From: Bacillus sp. FJAT-29814
GTDB lineage: Bacteria > Bacillota > Bacilli > Bacillales > Cytobacillaceae
Direction: 5' to 3'
NCBI RefSeq assembly: GCF_001510715.1
Contig: NZ_LMTJ01000003.1
Span: 174,972-238,971 of the forward strand
DNA: 64,000 nt
Every line of letters begins with the position of its first letter. Within the stretch, counting starts at the first letter, position 1. The position numbers and the translations under genes are program-made. The notes beneath the pieces are model-generated. The model ran no database searches. It saw nothing but the letters and a program-made list of their open reading frames with translations, and was not told the DNA's origin. Shown here in pieces: positions 7,999 to 17,246 of the stretch.

Positions 7999-9426
7999 AT
8001 GTTGCAGATGGATAAAACAAGAGTGGAACAGGACTTCTTGGGAACGAAGGAAATACCTTCGGATGCCTATTACGGGATTCAAACACTGAGAGCAGTTGAA
8101 AACTTTCCGATAACCGGCTATAAAGTTCACCAAGAGTTAATCATCGCATTGGCGATGGTGAAGAAAGCGGCGGCCATTGCCAATATGAATACAAAGCGTT
8201 TATATAGCGGACTGGGCGAAAAAATTGTCCAAGCAGCCGATGAGATGATTGCCGGACAGTGGCATGATCATTTTATCGTCGATCCGATCCAGGGCGGGGC
8301 AGGGACTTCCATGAACATGAACGCCAATGAAATCATTGCCAATCGGGCGCTCGAATTGCTAGGGCATGGAAAAGGCGAATATAAGCACTTAAGTCCCAAC
8401 AGTCATGTCAATATGTCGCAATCGACCAATGATGTATTTCCAACCGCGATTCATATTGCCGCTCTCAACCTACTGGATAAATTGCTGGTAACAATGGATG
8501 ATATGCATGCTGTTTTTCTTGAAAAAGCGAAGCAATTTGAAAAAGTCATTAAAATGGGACGTACCCATCTTCAGGATGCTGTTCCAATCCGCCTTGGCCA
8601 GGAATTTGAAGCGTATTCACGGGTGCTGGCCAGGGATATCAAGCGAATTAAACAATCACGCACCCATTTATATGAAGTGAATATGGGGGCTACAGCAGTT
8701 GGAACCGGATTAAATGCCGAACCGACCTATATTAAAGATGTGGTGAAACAATTGGCTGAAATCAGCGGGCTGCCGTTGGTAAATGCTGATCATTTGGTCG
8801 ATGCCACACAAAACACAGATGCATATACAGAAGTTTCAGCAGCGCTGAAGGTCTGCATGATGAACATGTCGAAAATCGCCAATGATCTCCGGATGATGGC
8901 ATCTGGCCCACGCGCAGGGTTGGGGGAAATCACCTTGCCGGCCCGTCAGCCAGGGTCGTCCATCATGCCGGGAAAAGTAAATCCAGTTATGCCAGAAATG
9001 ATGAACCAAATTGCCTTTCAGGTAATTGGAAATGACCATACTATCTGTTTGGCCTCGGAAGCGGGTCAATTTGAGCTAAATGTTATGGAGCCGGTGCTGG
9101 TATTTAACCTACTGCAGTCCATCAGTATCATGAATAATGGTTTCCGCTCGTTTACTGATTATTGCTTGAAAGGGATTGAAGCAAACGAAGCGAGATTAAA
9201 GGAGTATGTGGAAAAGAGCGTCGGGATTATTACAGCGGTTAACCCGCATCTTGGCTATGAAGTCGCTGCAAGAATTGCCCGGGAAGCAACGATAACTGGC
9301 AAATCTGTCCGTGAATTATGCCTTAAATACGATGTGTTGACCGAGGAAGAATTGGATCTTATTTTAAATATTTATGAAATGACCAAACCAGGTATCGCCG
9401 GTGCGGCTCTATTGGAGAGAGATTAA
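7999..9426 (+). CDS. aspA: Aspartate ammonia-lyase
   Basis: A 475-residue cytoplasmic enzyme splitting aspartate to fumarate and ammonia. The fumarase/aspartase signature GSSIMPGKVNPVMPEMMNQ is present with the catalytic serine of the mobile loop. Other conserved substrate-site motifs are GGAGTSMNMNANE, SQSTNDVFPTA and MGRTHLQDAVP. It aligns with B. subtilis AnsB/AspA over its whole length, including EEELDLILNIYEMTKPG at the end. ATG 7999 lies after GAGGTGGGAG; ATG 8008 is an alternative. It is expressed alone: no asparaginase gene lies beside it, unlike the B. subtilis ansAB operon. Confidence 0.94.
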   Translation: MLQMDKTRVEQDFLGTKEIPSDAYYGIQTLRAVENFPITGYKVHQELIIALAMVKKAAAIANMNTKRLYSGLGEKIVQAADEMIAGQWHDHFIVDPIQGGAGTSMNMNANEIIANRALELLGHGKGEYKHLSPNSHVNMSQSTNDVFPTAIHIAALNLLDKLLVTMDDMHAVFLEKAKQFEKVIKMGRTHLQDAVPIRLGQEFEAYSRVLARDIKRIKQSRTHLYEVNMGATAVGTGLNAEPTYIKDVVKQLAEISGLPLVNADHLVDATQNTDAYTEVSAALKVCMMNMSKIANDLRMMASGPRAGLGEITLPARQPGSSIMPGKVNPVMPEMMNQIAFQVIGNDHTICLASEAGQFELNVMEPVLVFNLLQSISIMNNGFRSFTDYCLKGIEANEARLKEYVEKSVGIITAVNPHLGYEVAARIAREATITGKSVRELCLKYDVLTEEELDLILNIYEMTKPGIAGAALLERD

Positions 9427-9431
9427 GAAGA

Positions 9432-9460
9432 AAGCGAACAGTCCACTGTTCGCTTTTTTT
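9432..9460 (+). terminator. Intrinsic terminator of aspA
   Basis: An 11-bp perfect stem AAGCGAACAGT/ACTGTTCGCTT around CC, followed by seven or more T. The reverse strand has an A-rich start, so it may also end transcription of the convergent ferredoxin gene. Confidence 0.92.
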
Positions 9461-9461
9461 C

Positions 9462-10376
9462 TTATAGGAAATTCAAAATACTGTTAGCTTTCTTGCTTTT
9501 GCAAATAAAACAGCTGTCTTCTTCCTCCCATGAATAGAACGGGTCACCGCAAGTTTTACAATTTCTTTTATGGATTGTCATACATTCTACTGCGGATTCT
9601 CGTATTTCTTGTTTAATGTTTATTCCTTCAAATTTGCAAACATCAACACAAAGAGAGCAGCCTGTGCAATTCCCGGCGCTGAGCTTAAGCTGTTCTCCTT
9701 CAATCGAAAAGACGTTTTCGGGACAAAGACGAAAACATGTCTCACATAAGGTGCATTGTTCTTTATGGAAATCAATCGTAAACAATGCCCAATCGGGAAA
9801 CATGCCAATACGTTTAAATTTCGTGTAATTAAAGCGCCACTTTGCTGGTGTTACAGTGGCTGCAGCAAGTTTTTTGCTATCAAATGAAAGTTTATTGAAA
9901 AAATCACGTCTTGAAAGCTTTTTTTCCTGCAAATTAATCGATTCCTGATCATTACGAATTTCAAAAGGTAGGTTATTCATCCCCATTAACTGAGAATTCG
10001 TCTCCTTTATTATTTGGTCCACGTTCTGATTGGGGCTGGATATGGAAATTGTTCTAATTTCATTTTTATACATAAATAATAATTCGTTAACAGTTGGCGC
10101 TGGTCCATCTTCCAAAATTAAAACTTTATTGACAACTTTTCTGGAGGGCGATTTTCCTTCAAGCGCTACAACGGGACACACCGTTACGCAACGGCCACAG
10201 AGGTTACAGTTTTGATTGTTGACCATAGGAATTCCGTTTTCAAAAGAAATCGCCTGCGACTCACAGCTATCCACACAGGAGGTACAGGTACTAAAAGGGC
10301 TAATTTTCCGCAGACAATGGTCGGTAGCTTTTATTTCATGGCTAAGGCTTTCTAGCCAGTTCATCCATAATGACAT
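9462..10376 (-). CDS. 4Fe-4S protein with two ferredoxin modules and an internal twin-arginine-like motif
   Basis: A 304-residue protein with many cysteines. The first ferredoxin-like module (residues 21-67) contains CTSCVDSC and CNLCGRCVTVCP. The second (about 208-250) has CTLCETCFRLCP and CTGCSLCVDVC. A third cluster ends the protein (CKTCGDPF, CFICKSKK), resembling a zinc or rubredoxin-like knuckle. Between the modules lies SRRDFFNKLSF (155-165), like a twin-arginine export motif but 150 residues from the N-terminus. It probably transfers electrons for a molybdenum or formate/nitrate-type oxidoreductase; the partner is not here. The start is ATG 10376 after AAGGGGTG. The gene is monocistronic. 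Confidence 0.8.
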   Translation of the reverse strand: MSLWMNWLESLSHEIKATDHCLRKISPFSTCTSCVDSCESQAISFENGIPMVNNQNCNLCGRCVTVCPVVALEGKSPSRKVVNKVLILEDGPAPTVNELLFMYKNEIRTISISSPNQNVDQIIKETNSQLMGMNNLPFEIRNDQESINLQEKKLSRRDFFNKLSFDSKKLAAATVTPAKWRFNYTKFKRIGMFPDWALFTIDFHKEQCTLCETCFRLCPENVFSIEGEQLKLSAGNCTGCSLCVDVCKFEGINIKQEIRESAVECMTIHKRNCKTCGDPFYSWEEEDSCFICKSKKANSILNFL

Positions 10377-10674
10377 GTTTTCACCCCTTAACGATCCCCT
10401 CTCTTCATTGTAACGCGGCTGGACTATTATTTTCTCGAGTTCCCAATATTTCCAACGTTTTGTAACATTTTATCAACAATTTAGTGGAAACTGTCACCTA
10501 ATGTTAACGAAATGTACAGAAGAATGGCTTATTTTCAAGCTAAAATTGAAATAAGAGAATTATGGCAATTCAAAAGGATGATGGCTGGGGACATTGGATG
10601 GCCTAAAATAATAGCGCTTTATAAAAGTTGAAGGTTAAGAGGAAATGATTAAGAGGGGAAGGGTTTTTTTAGGG

Positions 10675-11103
10675 ATGAATATTTTGATCATCGATGACCA
10701 AGAAATTGTAGTGGAGGAGCTTTCATTCATACTTAAGCAGGCTTATTGTGTAGATAATTTATATTATGTATCAGACGGTAATGAAGCGGTAGAGCTTGCG
10801 GAAAACGTTCTCGCAGATTTGATCCTGCTTGAATTATCTATGACGGGTGGTTTGGATGGTTTTGCAACACTTGAAAAACTGCGAAAACTGCTGCCGAAAG
10901 CAAAAATCGTCATTTTCACCATGGTGGACAATCTTGATTACCAGAAAAAAGCATATGAAGCAGAGGCAGATGGATATTTGATAAAACAACTAAACAGAGA
11001 TGTCATTATCGATTCTTTGGATCAAATTCTAGCATCCTATAAAGTGTTCAATGTGGATGTAATGACCGCTGTGGTCTTAGGTGATACGCCGACTAAAGAA
11101 TAA
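10675..11103 (+). CDS. Stand-alone receiver-domain protein, phospho-Asp replaced by Glu
   Basis: About 142 residues containing only a response-regulator receiver fold plus a 20-residue tail; there is no DNA-binding domain. The acidic pocket (D7, D8), the switch Thr (T82 in VIFTM) and the conserved Lys (K104 in GYLIKQ) are kept. At the normal phosphorylation site the sequence is LILLELSMTGGLDG, so Glu53 stands where Asp is expected. That would mimic a permanently phosphorylated state or abolish phosphotransfer. ATG 10675 gives a typical receiver start; ATG 10645 in frame is possible but lies only about two bases from its ribosome site. No kinase is adjacent. Confidence 0.82.
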   Translation: MNILIIDDQEIVVEELSFILKQAYCVDNLYYVSDGNEAVELAENVLADLILLELSMTGGLDGFATLEKLRKLLPKAKIVIFTMVDNLDYQKKAYEAEADGYLIKQLNRDVIIDSLDQILASYKVFNVDVMTAVVLGDTPTKE

Positions 11104-11155
11104 AAATTTAACGATTGAAAACGAGAAATAGGGAACAAGTAGGTTCCTCAGGAAG

Positions 11156-11190
11156 AAAAAGTCCCGATTATTGGAAATCGGGACTTTTTG
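11156..11190 (+). terminator. Intrinsic terminator after the receiver gene
   Basis: AAAAAGTCCCGAT (11156-11168) pairs with ATCGGGACTTTTT (11177-11189): a stable stem followed by a T run. Confidence 0.9.
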
Positions 11191-11511
11191 TGATGTTTAC
11201 AATTGTCAATTTATTTTCACAAATCTTCGTATTTAATGCCTATAGCTCAAGGGGGAATTTCAGTTGTTTTATCCAAAGACCGTTAAATTATTCCAATCTA
11301 CAATATGTAATAAGGTCATTAAGAAAACGCTTTAAAAGTTTAGGATGGAAGGGAAAAAGGAGGGGATTTACCATAACGCCTTAAACCTATTAACAAAAAG
11401 ATAGGCATTTATGACCTTGAAAATGATAGTTCAAAAGACATCAACCAACAAGAAAACCTTCCAGTGCCTATTCTAAGAGCTAAGAAAATTCGCATCATAA
11501 GGAGGAAAAAT
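11191..11511 (+). other. Intergenic leader region upstream of the NCS1 permease
   Basis: About 320 bp with no convincing gene. It ends in the AAGGAGG ribosome site of the permease. It contains a possible catabolite-response element (listed separately). I see no recognisable riboswitch fold or purine-box motif. A frame of 89 codons starting at 11115 crosses the terminator and has no protein-like features. Confidence 0.5.
11322..11335 (+). promoter_or_regulatory. Possible catabolite-response element (cre)
   Basis: AGAAAACGCTTTAA matches the Bacillus cre consensus TGWAANCGNTNWCA at 12 of 14 positions, about 180 bp before the permease start codon. CcpA control would fit a nutrient permease. A single imperfect site can occur by chance. 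Confidence 0.3.
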
Positions 11512-12819
11512 ATGCAGTCCAATAATGTAGATAATAAACTTTTGGATCCAGAGTTTGAGACCGTTCCGGTACCGAAAGAATATCGAAAACCATTAGCATC
11601 TGTCGCAGCAGTGTGGTTTGGTTTTCCAATGGTGTTAACAAGTGCCGTAATTGGCGGGGTTATCACATACATGCTTGGATTTAAAACAGGTGTTACCGCA
11701 ATTTTAGCCGGTAACTTGTTGCTATGCCTCATAGTAGGTTCCCTTAGCTACCTGGCTGGAAAAACAGGAGAAAATTTTGCGATGACAGCCCAAAGAACCT
11801 TCGGACGATTTGGGTATATAGTCGTATCGGGATTACTTTCCACTGTAGTGGTAGGATGGTTTGCTCTAATGACAGGGCTTACCGGTGATACCATGGCACG
11901 ATCATTCGGTGCCCCTTTGCTATTAATGACCTTACTCGGCGGAGTCCTTTATGTAGCCGCAACTTTTATCGGGATTAAAGCATTGACGATTTTAGGATGG
12001 ATCGCGGCACCTTTGTATCTAATCTTGGGGGCTGTTTCAATTGTCCTTTCTTTAAAATCTGGAAATACAGACATCATAAATTATGAGCCTGCGGCTGGTG
12101 CGGGTCTTATGTCATTTGGGGCGGCAGTGACTTTGGTTTTTGCTACATTTGCTGACTCCGGAACGATGACGGCAGACTTTACCCGTTGGGCCAAAAATGG
12201 AAAGGAAGGATTGCTGGCAGCCATTTCAGCCTTCCCATTTGGAAAGTTCATTGCAGAAGTAATTGGGTCCATTATTGTAGCAACGGGTGTAATCCAAAAC
12301 CCTGCCGCTAATGGCGGTGACTTCATGCCTATCTTATCTGGACAAGGAGCTCTGCTTTCGGCCTTGGCTATTATTTTTGTATTTATCAACCTTGGTGTAG
12401 GGTGCACACACTGCTTGTATAATGGTGCAGTTGGTTTTTCGCATATGACTGGAAAAAGCATGAGATCTTTGACAATTATTTTAGGCATTATTGGAATTAT
12501 TGCCGCTGTTTCCGGGATTTGGAACGCTTTCCAAAGCTGGCTTGAACTATTAGGCTTAATTGTTCCGCCAATCGCAACAATTATTATTATTGATCAACTA
12601 ATTCTGCGCAAGAATAAGACAAATGAAACAGCAAAATGGAAGCCATTGGCATTTGTTGCGTGGGGAATGGCAGCTATTGTTGCCTTACTAGTTAACTTCT
12701 TTGCCCCAGAGCTTTCAGTGGTGGCCTTCGGTATTGGCTCTGCAGCTATTTTCTATTATGTTGGAAGCCTACTTGGGAAATCTTCACCTAATGAGGCTGC
12801 TAAAAAGAAGGCTGTATAG
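11512..12819 (+). CDS. NCS1 family cytosine/purine permease (CodB-like)
   Basis: A 435-residue integral membrane protein with about twelve hydrophobic segments. The N-terminal cytoplasmic stretch and first helix (VAAVWFGFPMVLTSAVIGG) and the FADSGTMTADFTRWAKN segment are typical of NCS1 nucleobase transporters of the cytosine permease type. Family members import cytosine, purines, allantoin or related compounds with a cation. ATG 11512 follows AAGGAGG; the longer frame from 11464 lacks a ribosome site. It lies tail-to-tail with the PucR-type regulator and beside the carbamoyl-transfer operon, suggesting a purine-derived or ureide substrate. The exact substrate is not readable from sequence. 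Confidence 0.85.
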   Translation: MQSNNVDNKLLDPEFETVPVPKEYRKPLASVAAVWFGFPMVLTSAVIGGVITYMLGFKTGVTAILAGNLLLCLIVGSLSYLAGKTGENFAMTAQRTFGRFGYIVVSGLLSTVVVGWFALMTGLTGDTMARSFGAPLLLMTLLGGVLYVAATFIGIKALTILGWIAAPLYLILGAVSIVLSLKSGNTDIINYEPAAGAGLMSFGAAVTLVFATFADSGTMTADFTRWAKNGKEGLLAAISAFPFGKFIAEVIGSIIVATGVIQNPAANGGDFMPILSGQGALLSALAIIFVFINLGVGCTHCLYNGAVGFSHMTGKSMRSLTIILGIIGIIAAVSGIWNAFQSWLELLGLIVPPIATIIIIDQLILRKNKTNETAKWKPLAFVAWGMAAIVALLVNFFAPELSVVAFGIGSAAIFYYVGSLLGKSSPNEAAKKKAV

Positions 12820-12840
12820 GATATATTTGTACAATTAAGA

Positions 12841-12877
12841 AAGGGGTAGCCTTCATGAGGTTACCCCTTTCTATTCC
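12841..12877 (+). terminator. Intrinsic terminator of the NCS1 permease gene
   Basis: GAAAGGGGTA and TACCCCTTTC form a stem around a short loop (GCCTTCATGAGGT region) just after the stop codon, ending in a short T-rich stretch shared with the end of the convergent regulator gene. Confidence 0.65.
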
Positions 12878-12893
12878 AAAACTAAGATTCTAA

Positions 12894-14591
12894 TTAAATT
12901 TTTTTATTTAAAAGTCTATATATTTTTAAAGCTAATTGAATTTGCAGTAGTTCCTCAGAATTCTTTAAATCAGTGTTTAGGATTTCCTTGATTTTTTCTA
13001 TTCTATATATGAGTGTGTTACGGTGCAAAAACATTGCTTTTGCGGTTTCACTAATATTAAGGTTGTTTAAAAAGTAATTTTCTAAGGTATCAATATACCC
13101 TGAGTTATGATGTTTATCATGTTCATATATTTTGCCAAGTCGTTTGCTGAAAAAATCTTCCAATTGAATATCTTTTATATTAGAATCCAAGAAATGATAG
13201 ACCGTATGATCTTCAAAATGAGAGATTCCACCACGGTCTTCAAATTTCTGCATCAGTCTAATTGATTCATTCGCTTCAGAAAAGCTTTTGTGGAGAGAAT
13301 GTACCTTTTCGTACTGCCTGCCAATACCAATTAGGAAAGTGATATTTTTTAATTGTTTTTCCATTGAATTGTATAAATTAATTGCATATTGTTTTGCTTC
13401 GGTTATAGAAATGCTCGGTTTACTTTCATTTTGGCCAATCAAAATAATAATACGATTGTTTCGGTGAAAGCAGGTAACTTCTCCATTTGCAATATTAGAA
13501 GTCGTATAAACGATATCCACACATTGTTTGGATATGCTTTCCATTCTCACTCTTCTGGCTACCAAATCCTTGTACTGATCGAGTTCTTTGGTTTCGACAT
13601 TAATCACGATACAGTAGTACCTAAATTGTGAATTTAATCCGTGCATTTCACTCAATGTTTGAATTGATTCACTTGATGTTATTTTCCCTGTCAGTAAATC
13701 ATCAAAGAAGTCATGGCGGATTTTCAACTTAACTTCCTCAATTTCCTTAGCTTTAATCCTTTCTAAAGCGATATTTGTCGATGCCTGTTCCAAGATGATA
13801 AAGTCAAACTCGGTTAATTCACGAACAGTTTCCCATACGATTATATAACCATAAATATTGCTTGCTGCAGCGACCGGCAGGATCCGGCATTTTATTTCCA
13901 TCCCTTCCAAACGAAATATTCTTTTGATTGATCTTTTCATATCATTAATATTTTCTGGAATAGACTGTATGAACTCTTTAGGGAAGGCTTGTCTATTTTT
14001 TATGAGATCAAAAAAATAAGAAAGCGGGACTTTGTTATTAATGTGTTCCGTAATGTGCACAAGCTTCCAGTCCTGGTCGACAAGAATAATTGGATTATTA
14101 ATCGTCTCAGATAACATGGATGAAATCCGTTCAATACCGCCGCCTTCCAGGGTAATTCTGAAAAATAAATTATGCATATCCAATGTTTTTCTATTTAATA
14201 AATCGTATCTGCCTGAAGCTTTCTCATTGATGATGGAAATAACCCTGGATAGAGTGTATCCAAATGGCAGTTCTATAAGTGGTAAACCATATTTATTCGC
14301 CTGGTCAATCATATTTTGCGGGAGTTTATCGAAATAGCGTTTCATTTTGATTATAAGCCCAGCACAGTTAATTTCAGCGAGCTCTTTAATGATTCTATTT
14401 TGCAGTTCCTCATTATCCTTGAAAATATATCCAGTCGACAATAGCAATTCATTTGGCGAAAGCCAGTCGAAGGCATCGGGATTCTCAATAATATTCACGA
14501 TTGATATTTCATTGTTAATGCCTTTTTCTCCTCCTACAATCTTCATCCCATCGATAGCTTTTATGTTAAATAGTTCTTTTACTGTAAGCAA
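12894..14591 (-). CDS. PucR-family transcriptional regulator
   Basis: A 565-residue regulator with the PucR layout. Residues about 1-125 form the purine catabolism N-terminal domain (MLTVKELFNIKAIDG, NPDAFDWLSPNELLLSTGY). A middle GGDEF-like CdaR segment spans about 300-440. A C-terminal PucR helix-turn-helix (about 500-560) includes TLENYFLNNLNISETAKAM and FLHRNTLIYRIEKIKEIL. B. subtilis PucR controls purine catabolic genes in response to allantoin-type effectors. It is divergent from the DUF2877-fdrA operon and convergent with the permease, so it very probably controls both. It starts at ATG 14591. The effector is inferred. Confidence 0.9.
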   Translation of the reverse strand: MLTVKELFNIKAIDGMKIVGGEKGINNEISIVNIIENPDAFDWLSPNELLLSTGYIFKDNEELQNRIIKELAEINCAGLIIKMKRYFDKLPQNMIDQANKYGLPLIELPFGYTLSRVISIINEKASGRYDLLNRKTLDMHNLFFRITLEGGGIERISSMLSETINNPIILVDQDWKLVHITEHINNKVPLSYFFDLIKNRQAFPKEFIQSIPENINDMKRSIKRIFRLEGMEIKCRILPVAAASNIYGYIIVWETVRELTEFDFIILEQASTNIALERIKAKEIEEVKLKIRHDFFDDLLTGKITSSESIQTLSEMHGLNSQFRYYCIVINVETKELDQYKDLVARRVRMESISKQCVDIVYTTSNIANGEVTCFHRNNRIIILIGQNESKPSISITEAKQYAINLYNSMEKQLKNITFLIGIGRQYEKVHSLHKSFSEANESIRLMQKFEDRGGISHFEDHTVYHFLDSNIKDIQLEDFFSKRLGKIYEHDKHHNSGYIDTLENYFLNNLNISETAKAMFLHRNTLIYRIEKIKEILNTDLKNSEELLQIQLALKIYRLLNKKI

Positions 14592-14818
14592 ATTTCCTCA
14601 CCTCGTTGTCAAAATTCAATCACAATTCGTTGTATAAGTTGCACAATTGAACTTAAAGCTTTTTGGATTGCCTATACGATGACCTTGTTATGCATTATAT
14701 CTAAAATAATCGTGTAAGGCTTTAGGTTTGTCAAATGAAATCGTATTCAAAAAGGAGGTACGATTCGATCTAATTTAGATTAAACGCTTCATTGGTGTAA
14801 ATCTTAGGGGTGTCTTTC
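14592..14818. promoter_or_regulatory. Divergent control region between the PucR-type regulator and the carbamoyl-transfer operon
   Basis: About 225 A+T-rich bp must hold both promoters. A segment CATTGGTGTAA (about 14790-14800) loosely resembles the end of the B. subtilis PucR box (CNTTGGTTAA), with an extra base. An unused-looking AAGGAGGT at 14752-14759 is not followed by a normal start codon. I could not identify convincing -35/-10 boxes. Confidence 0.35.
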
Positions 14819-15703
14819 GTGAGAGAAATAATTTCTGGTGATGTTGATTTTATTCATAGAATTCACGATTCAGAGTTTAATGGTTTTGTGCATAGTACAT
14901 TTAATCAAACGTTTAATATTCATTGTCTAGAAGATGGTGAGCTATACACTATAGCGGGAAGCAAGATTGATAATGCACCAAATACATTTATTATCGATGT
15001 CGATCATGTCAGTTCAATGAAAATTGAAGTTAATGACAAGGTATATGTTGTAAATAAGGTCTTATACATTGAAGATAAACTTGCCCTATCAATCGACAAA
15101 GCTGCTGCTTGGCAAGGTCAGATTCCGTCATACCCAAGCAATGTAGAGGTTTTGAAGCGAAATTTAATGACCATGAAGGAATACCTCAGAATTCATGGGA
15201 AAGCTGGCGGAATAAAAAAACCTCTAGTTACTAACAGCCCTTTTGAGGCTGAAATGGCTGAAATGCTAGAAAAACGAGTAGCTTTATTTTTGGATGAATT
15301 ATTAAATAATCGAATGTCTCATGCTTTGCCGCATGCGGTTTCAATTTTAGGTCTTGGACCAGGATTAACACCATCAGGTGATGATTTTTTAGTAGGGTTA
15401 TTTACCGTTTTAAATATGAAAAATTGTCCTTACAACAAGTGGTGGTTATTCTGTGATGCCGTAACGACAAAAGCCAAAACCTTAACGAATGACATTAGCT
15501 ACATGGCTTTGAAAAAAGCTGCAACTGGTAAAGTGAGAGAGTCTATCATTTCATTACTCAACTCCTTATTAATAGGGAATGAAGAAGACTTAATTCTCTC
15601 TTTAAATAAAGTAATTAACATCGGCTCTTCTTCCGGGACAGATATAGCTTTTGGGCTTATTTACGGGCTGGAGGCCAATATTAACGCAGGAGGTAAATTA
15701 TGA
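14819..15703 (+). CDS. DUF2877 protein (AllH/YlbF-like, oxamate carbamoyltransferase subunit family)
   Basis: A 294-residue soluble protein with the DUF2877 signature SILGLGPGLTPSGDDFLVGL (about 175-195) and a second conserved patch SSGTDIAFGLIYGLEA near the end. The E. coli member YlbF (AllH) is one of three proteins making oxamate carbamoyltransferase in anaerobic allantoin catabolism. GTG 14819 follows TAGGGG with good spacing; GTG 14810 overlaps that ribosome site. Its stop codon overlaps the ATG of fdrA by four bases, so the two are translationally coupled. It is the first gene of the operon. Confidence 0.85.
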   Translation: MREIISGDVDFIHRIHDSEFNGFVHSTFNQTFNIHCLEDGELYTIAGSKIDNAPNTFIIDVDHVSSMKIEVNDKVYVVNKVLYIEDKLALSIDKAAAWQGQIPSYPSNVEVLKRNLMTMKEYLRIHGKAGGIKKPLVTNSPFEAEMAEMLEKRVALFLDELLNNRMSHALPHAVSILGLGPGLTPSGDDFLVGLFTVLNMKNCPYNKWWLFCDAVTTKAKTLTNDISYMALKKAATGKVRESIISLLNSLLIGNEEDLILSLNKVINIGSSSGTDIAFGLIYGLEANINAGGKL

Positions 15704-17244
15704 CTGTTCAAGCATTGATTAAGCCAAACACATATTTCGATTCAGTGTCTTTAATGTCACTCTCAACCAAAGCGAATCAAATTGAAGGTGTGGAACAAGC
15801 CATTATTGCAATGGGAACTGAAATGAATAAAGAGGTAATGAAAAACGTCGGCTTAATGACACCGGAAGTGGAAGAAGCCAAGACGAGTGATCTCATTATT
15901 GTAGTAAAAGCAGCATCAGATGAGTTATGTGAAAGCGCATTCGAGAGCATTAATGAATTGTTTACTAAGAAAAATACATCAAAAGGAAAAAGTGAAGTAA
16001 AGTACGCCACAATTTCATCGGCAGCCCAAAGTGTACCTGAAGCGAATTTGGCAATTATCGCTGTAAATGGAGCATATGCGGCTAGGGAAGCGAGAAAAGC
16101 GCTTGAAAACGACCTGCATGTCATGATGTTCAGCGACAATGTAAGTATCGAAGATGAAATTGAATTGAAGAATTTAGCTCACGAAAAAGGATTATTGATG
16201 ATGGGCCCTGACTGTGGAACAGCTATTATCGGCAATACTGCCCTTTGCTTTGCAAATGCAGTCAGAAAAGGGAACATCGGTATTGTTGGGGCATCGGGAA
16301 CAGGTAGCCAAGAGGTAAGTGTTCGGATTCACGAATTTGGCCAAGGTATCTCCCAGCTGATTGGAACAGGCGGAAGAGACCTTAAAGAAGAAGTTGGCGG
16401 AATCATGATGCTGGATGGTATCCAAGCACTTGAAGACGATGAAGCAACAAAGGTAATTGTTCTTGTTTCTAAACCACCTGCACCAAGCGTGGAAGAAAAA
16501 GTGTTAGCCAAAATTAAAACCTGTAAAAAGCCTGTTGTCGTTTGGTTTGTTGGCGGCGATGAAGAGAAGATTACTGCTGCTGGCGCTCATTTTGCAAAAA
16601 TGTCAAAAGAAGCAGCGCTTAAAGCCGTTATACTTGCCGGTGCTGACGAAAGCAAACTGAATAAACGTGCGTTAAACATCCCATTAATCGAAGAAGTTCG
16701 CACTAAATTAACGCCAGAGCAAAAATATATTCGCGGCCTATTCAGTGGCGGTACTCTTTGTGATGAAGCGATGCACGCTGCAATGGAGAAATTCGATAAC
16801 GTTTACAGCAATCTAGCAAGAAATCCGGAGTATCGTTTAAAAGACAGATACACAAGCCAAGAGCATACATTCATTGACTTTGGTGATGATGAATATACAC
16901 AAGGAAAGCCGCACCCAATGATTGACCCGTCAACTCGTTTAGAAAGATTTATTCAAGAAGCAAAAGATCCATCTGTGGGTGTAATTGTTATGGACTTCGT
17001 TTTAGGTTACGGTGCTCATGAAGATCCAGTGGGAGCATTCCTTCCAGCGATTATGGAAGCGAAACAACAGGCGGAACAAGAAGGCAGACACTTAGAAATT
17101 ATCGGATATGTTCTCGGAACAGAATTAGATCCACAAGATTATGAAGAGCAAATCAATAAATTATTAGCTGCAGGTGTAACTCACGCAAGCAGTATGCAAA
17201 ATGCAGGTCTATTGGCTCGTGAATTTGTTGTGAAGGGAGAATAG
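15700..17244 (+). CDS. fdrA: FdrA-like acyl-CoA synthetase family protein (AllF-like, carbamoyltransferase subunit)
   Basis: A 514-residue cytoplasmic protein built like succinyl-CoA synthetase. It has an N-terminal specific region (1-110), then a CoA-binding-like Rossmann domain (GIVGASGTGSQEVSVRIHE, IGTGGRDLKEEVGG; about 190-235) and a ligase-like second half (IRGLFSGGTLCDEAM, VIVMDFVLGYGAHEDPVGA). The phospho-histidine motif of true succinyl-CoA synthetase is not seen. E. coli FdrA (AllF) works with YlbE and YlbF as oxamate carbamoyltransferase. ATG 15700 follows AGGAGG. The downstream DUF1116 gene starts two bases after the stop. Confidence 0.9.
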   Translation: MTVQALIKPNTYFDSVSLMSLSTKANQIEGVEQAIIAMGTEMNKEVMKNVGLMTPEVEEAKTSDLIIVVKAASDELCESAFESINELFTKKNTSKGKSEVKYATISSAAQSVPEANLAIIAVNGAYAAREARKALENDLHVMMFSDNVSIEDEIELKNLAHEKGLLMMGPDCGTAIIGNTALCFANAVRKGNIGIVGASGTGSQEVSVRIHEFGQGISQLIGTGGRDLKEEVGGIMMLDGIQALEDDEATKVIVLVSKPPAPSVEEKVLAKIKTCKKPVVVWFVGGDEEKITAAGAHFAKMSKEAALKAVILAGADESKLNKRALNIPLIEEVRTKLTPEQKYIRGLFSGGTLCDEAMHAAMEKFDNVYSNLARNPEYRLKDRYTSQEHTFIDFGDDEYTQGKPHPMIDPSTRLERFIQEAKDPSVGVIVMDFVLGYGAHEDPVGAFLPAIMEAKQQAEQEGRHLEIIGYVLGTELDPQDYEEQINKLLAAGVTHASSMQNAGLLAREFVVKGE

Positions 17245-17246
17245 CC

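Noticed and set aside
11115-11384. An 89-codon frame between the receiver and permease genes
   Set aside because: It runs through a clear terminator and has no domain or ribosome-site support.
14745-14800. AAGGAGGT followed by a possible ATT-started mini-frame before the DUF2877 gene
   Set aside because: The start would be non-standard and the frame only six codons long; more likely a chance motif or a leftover.
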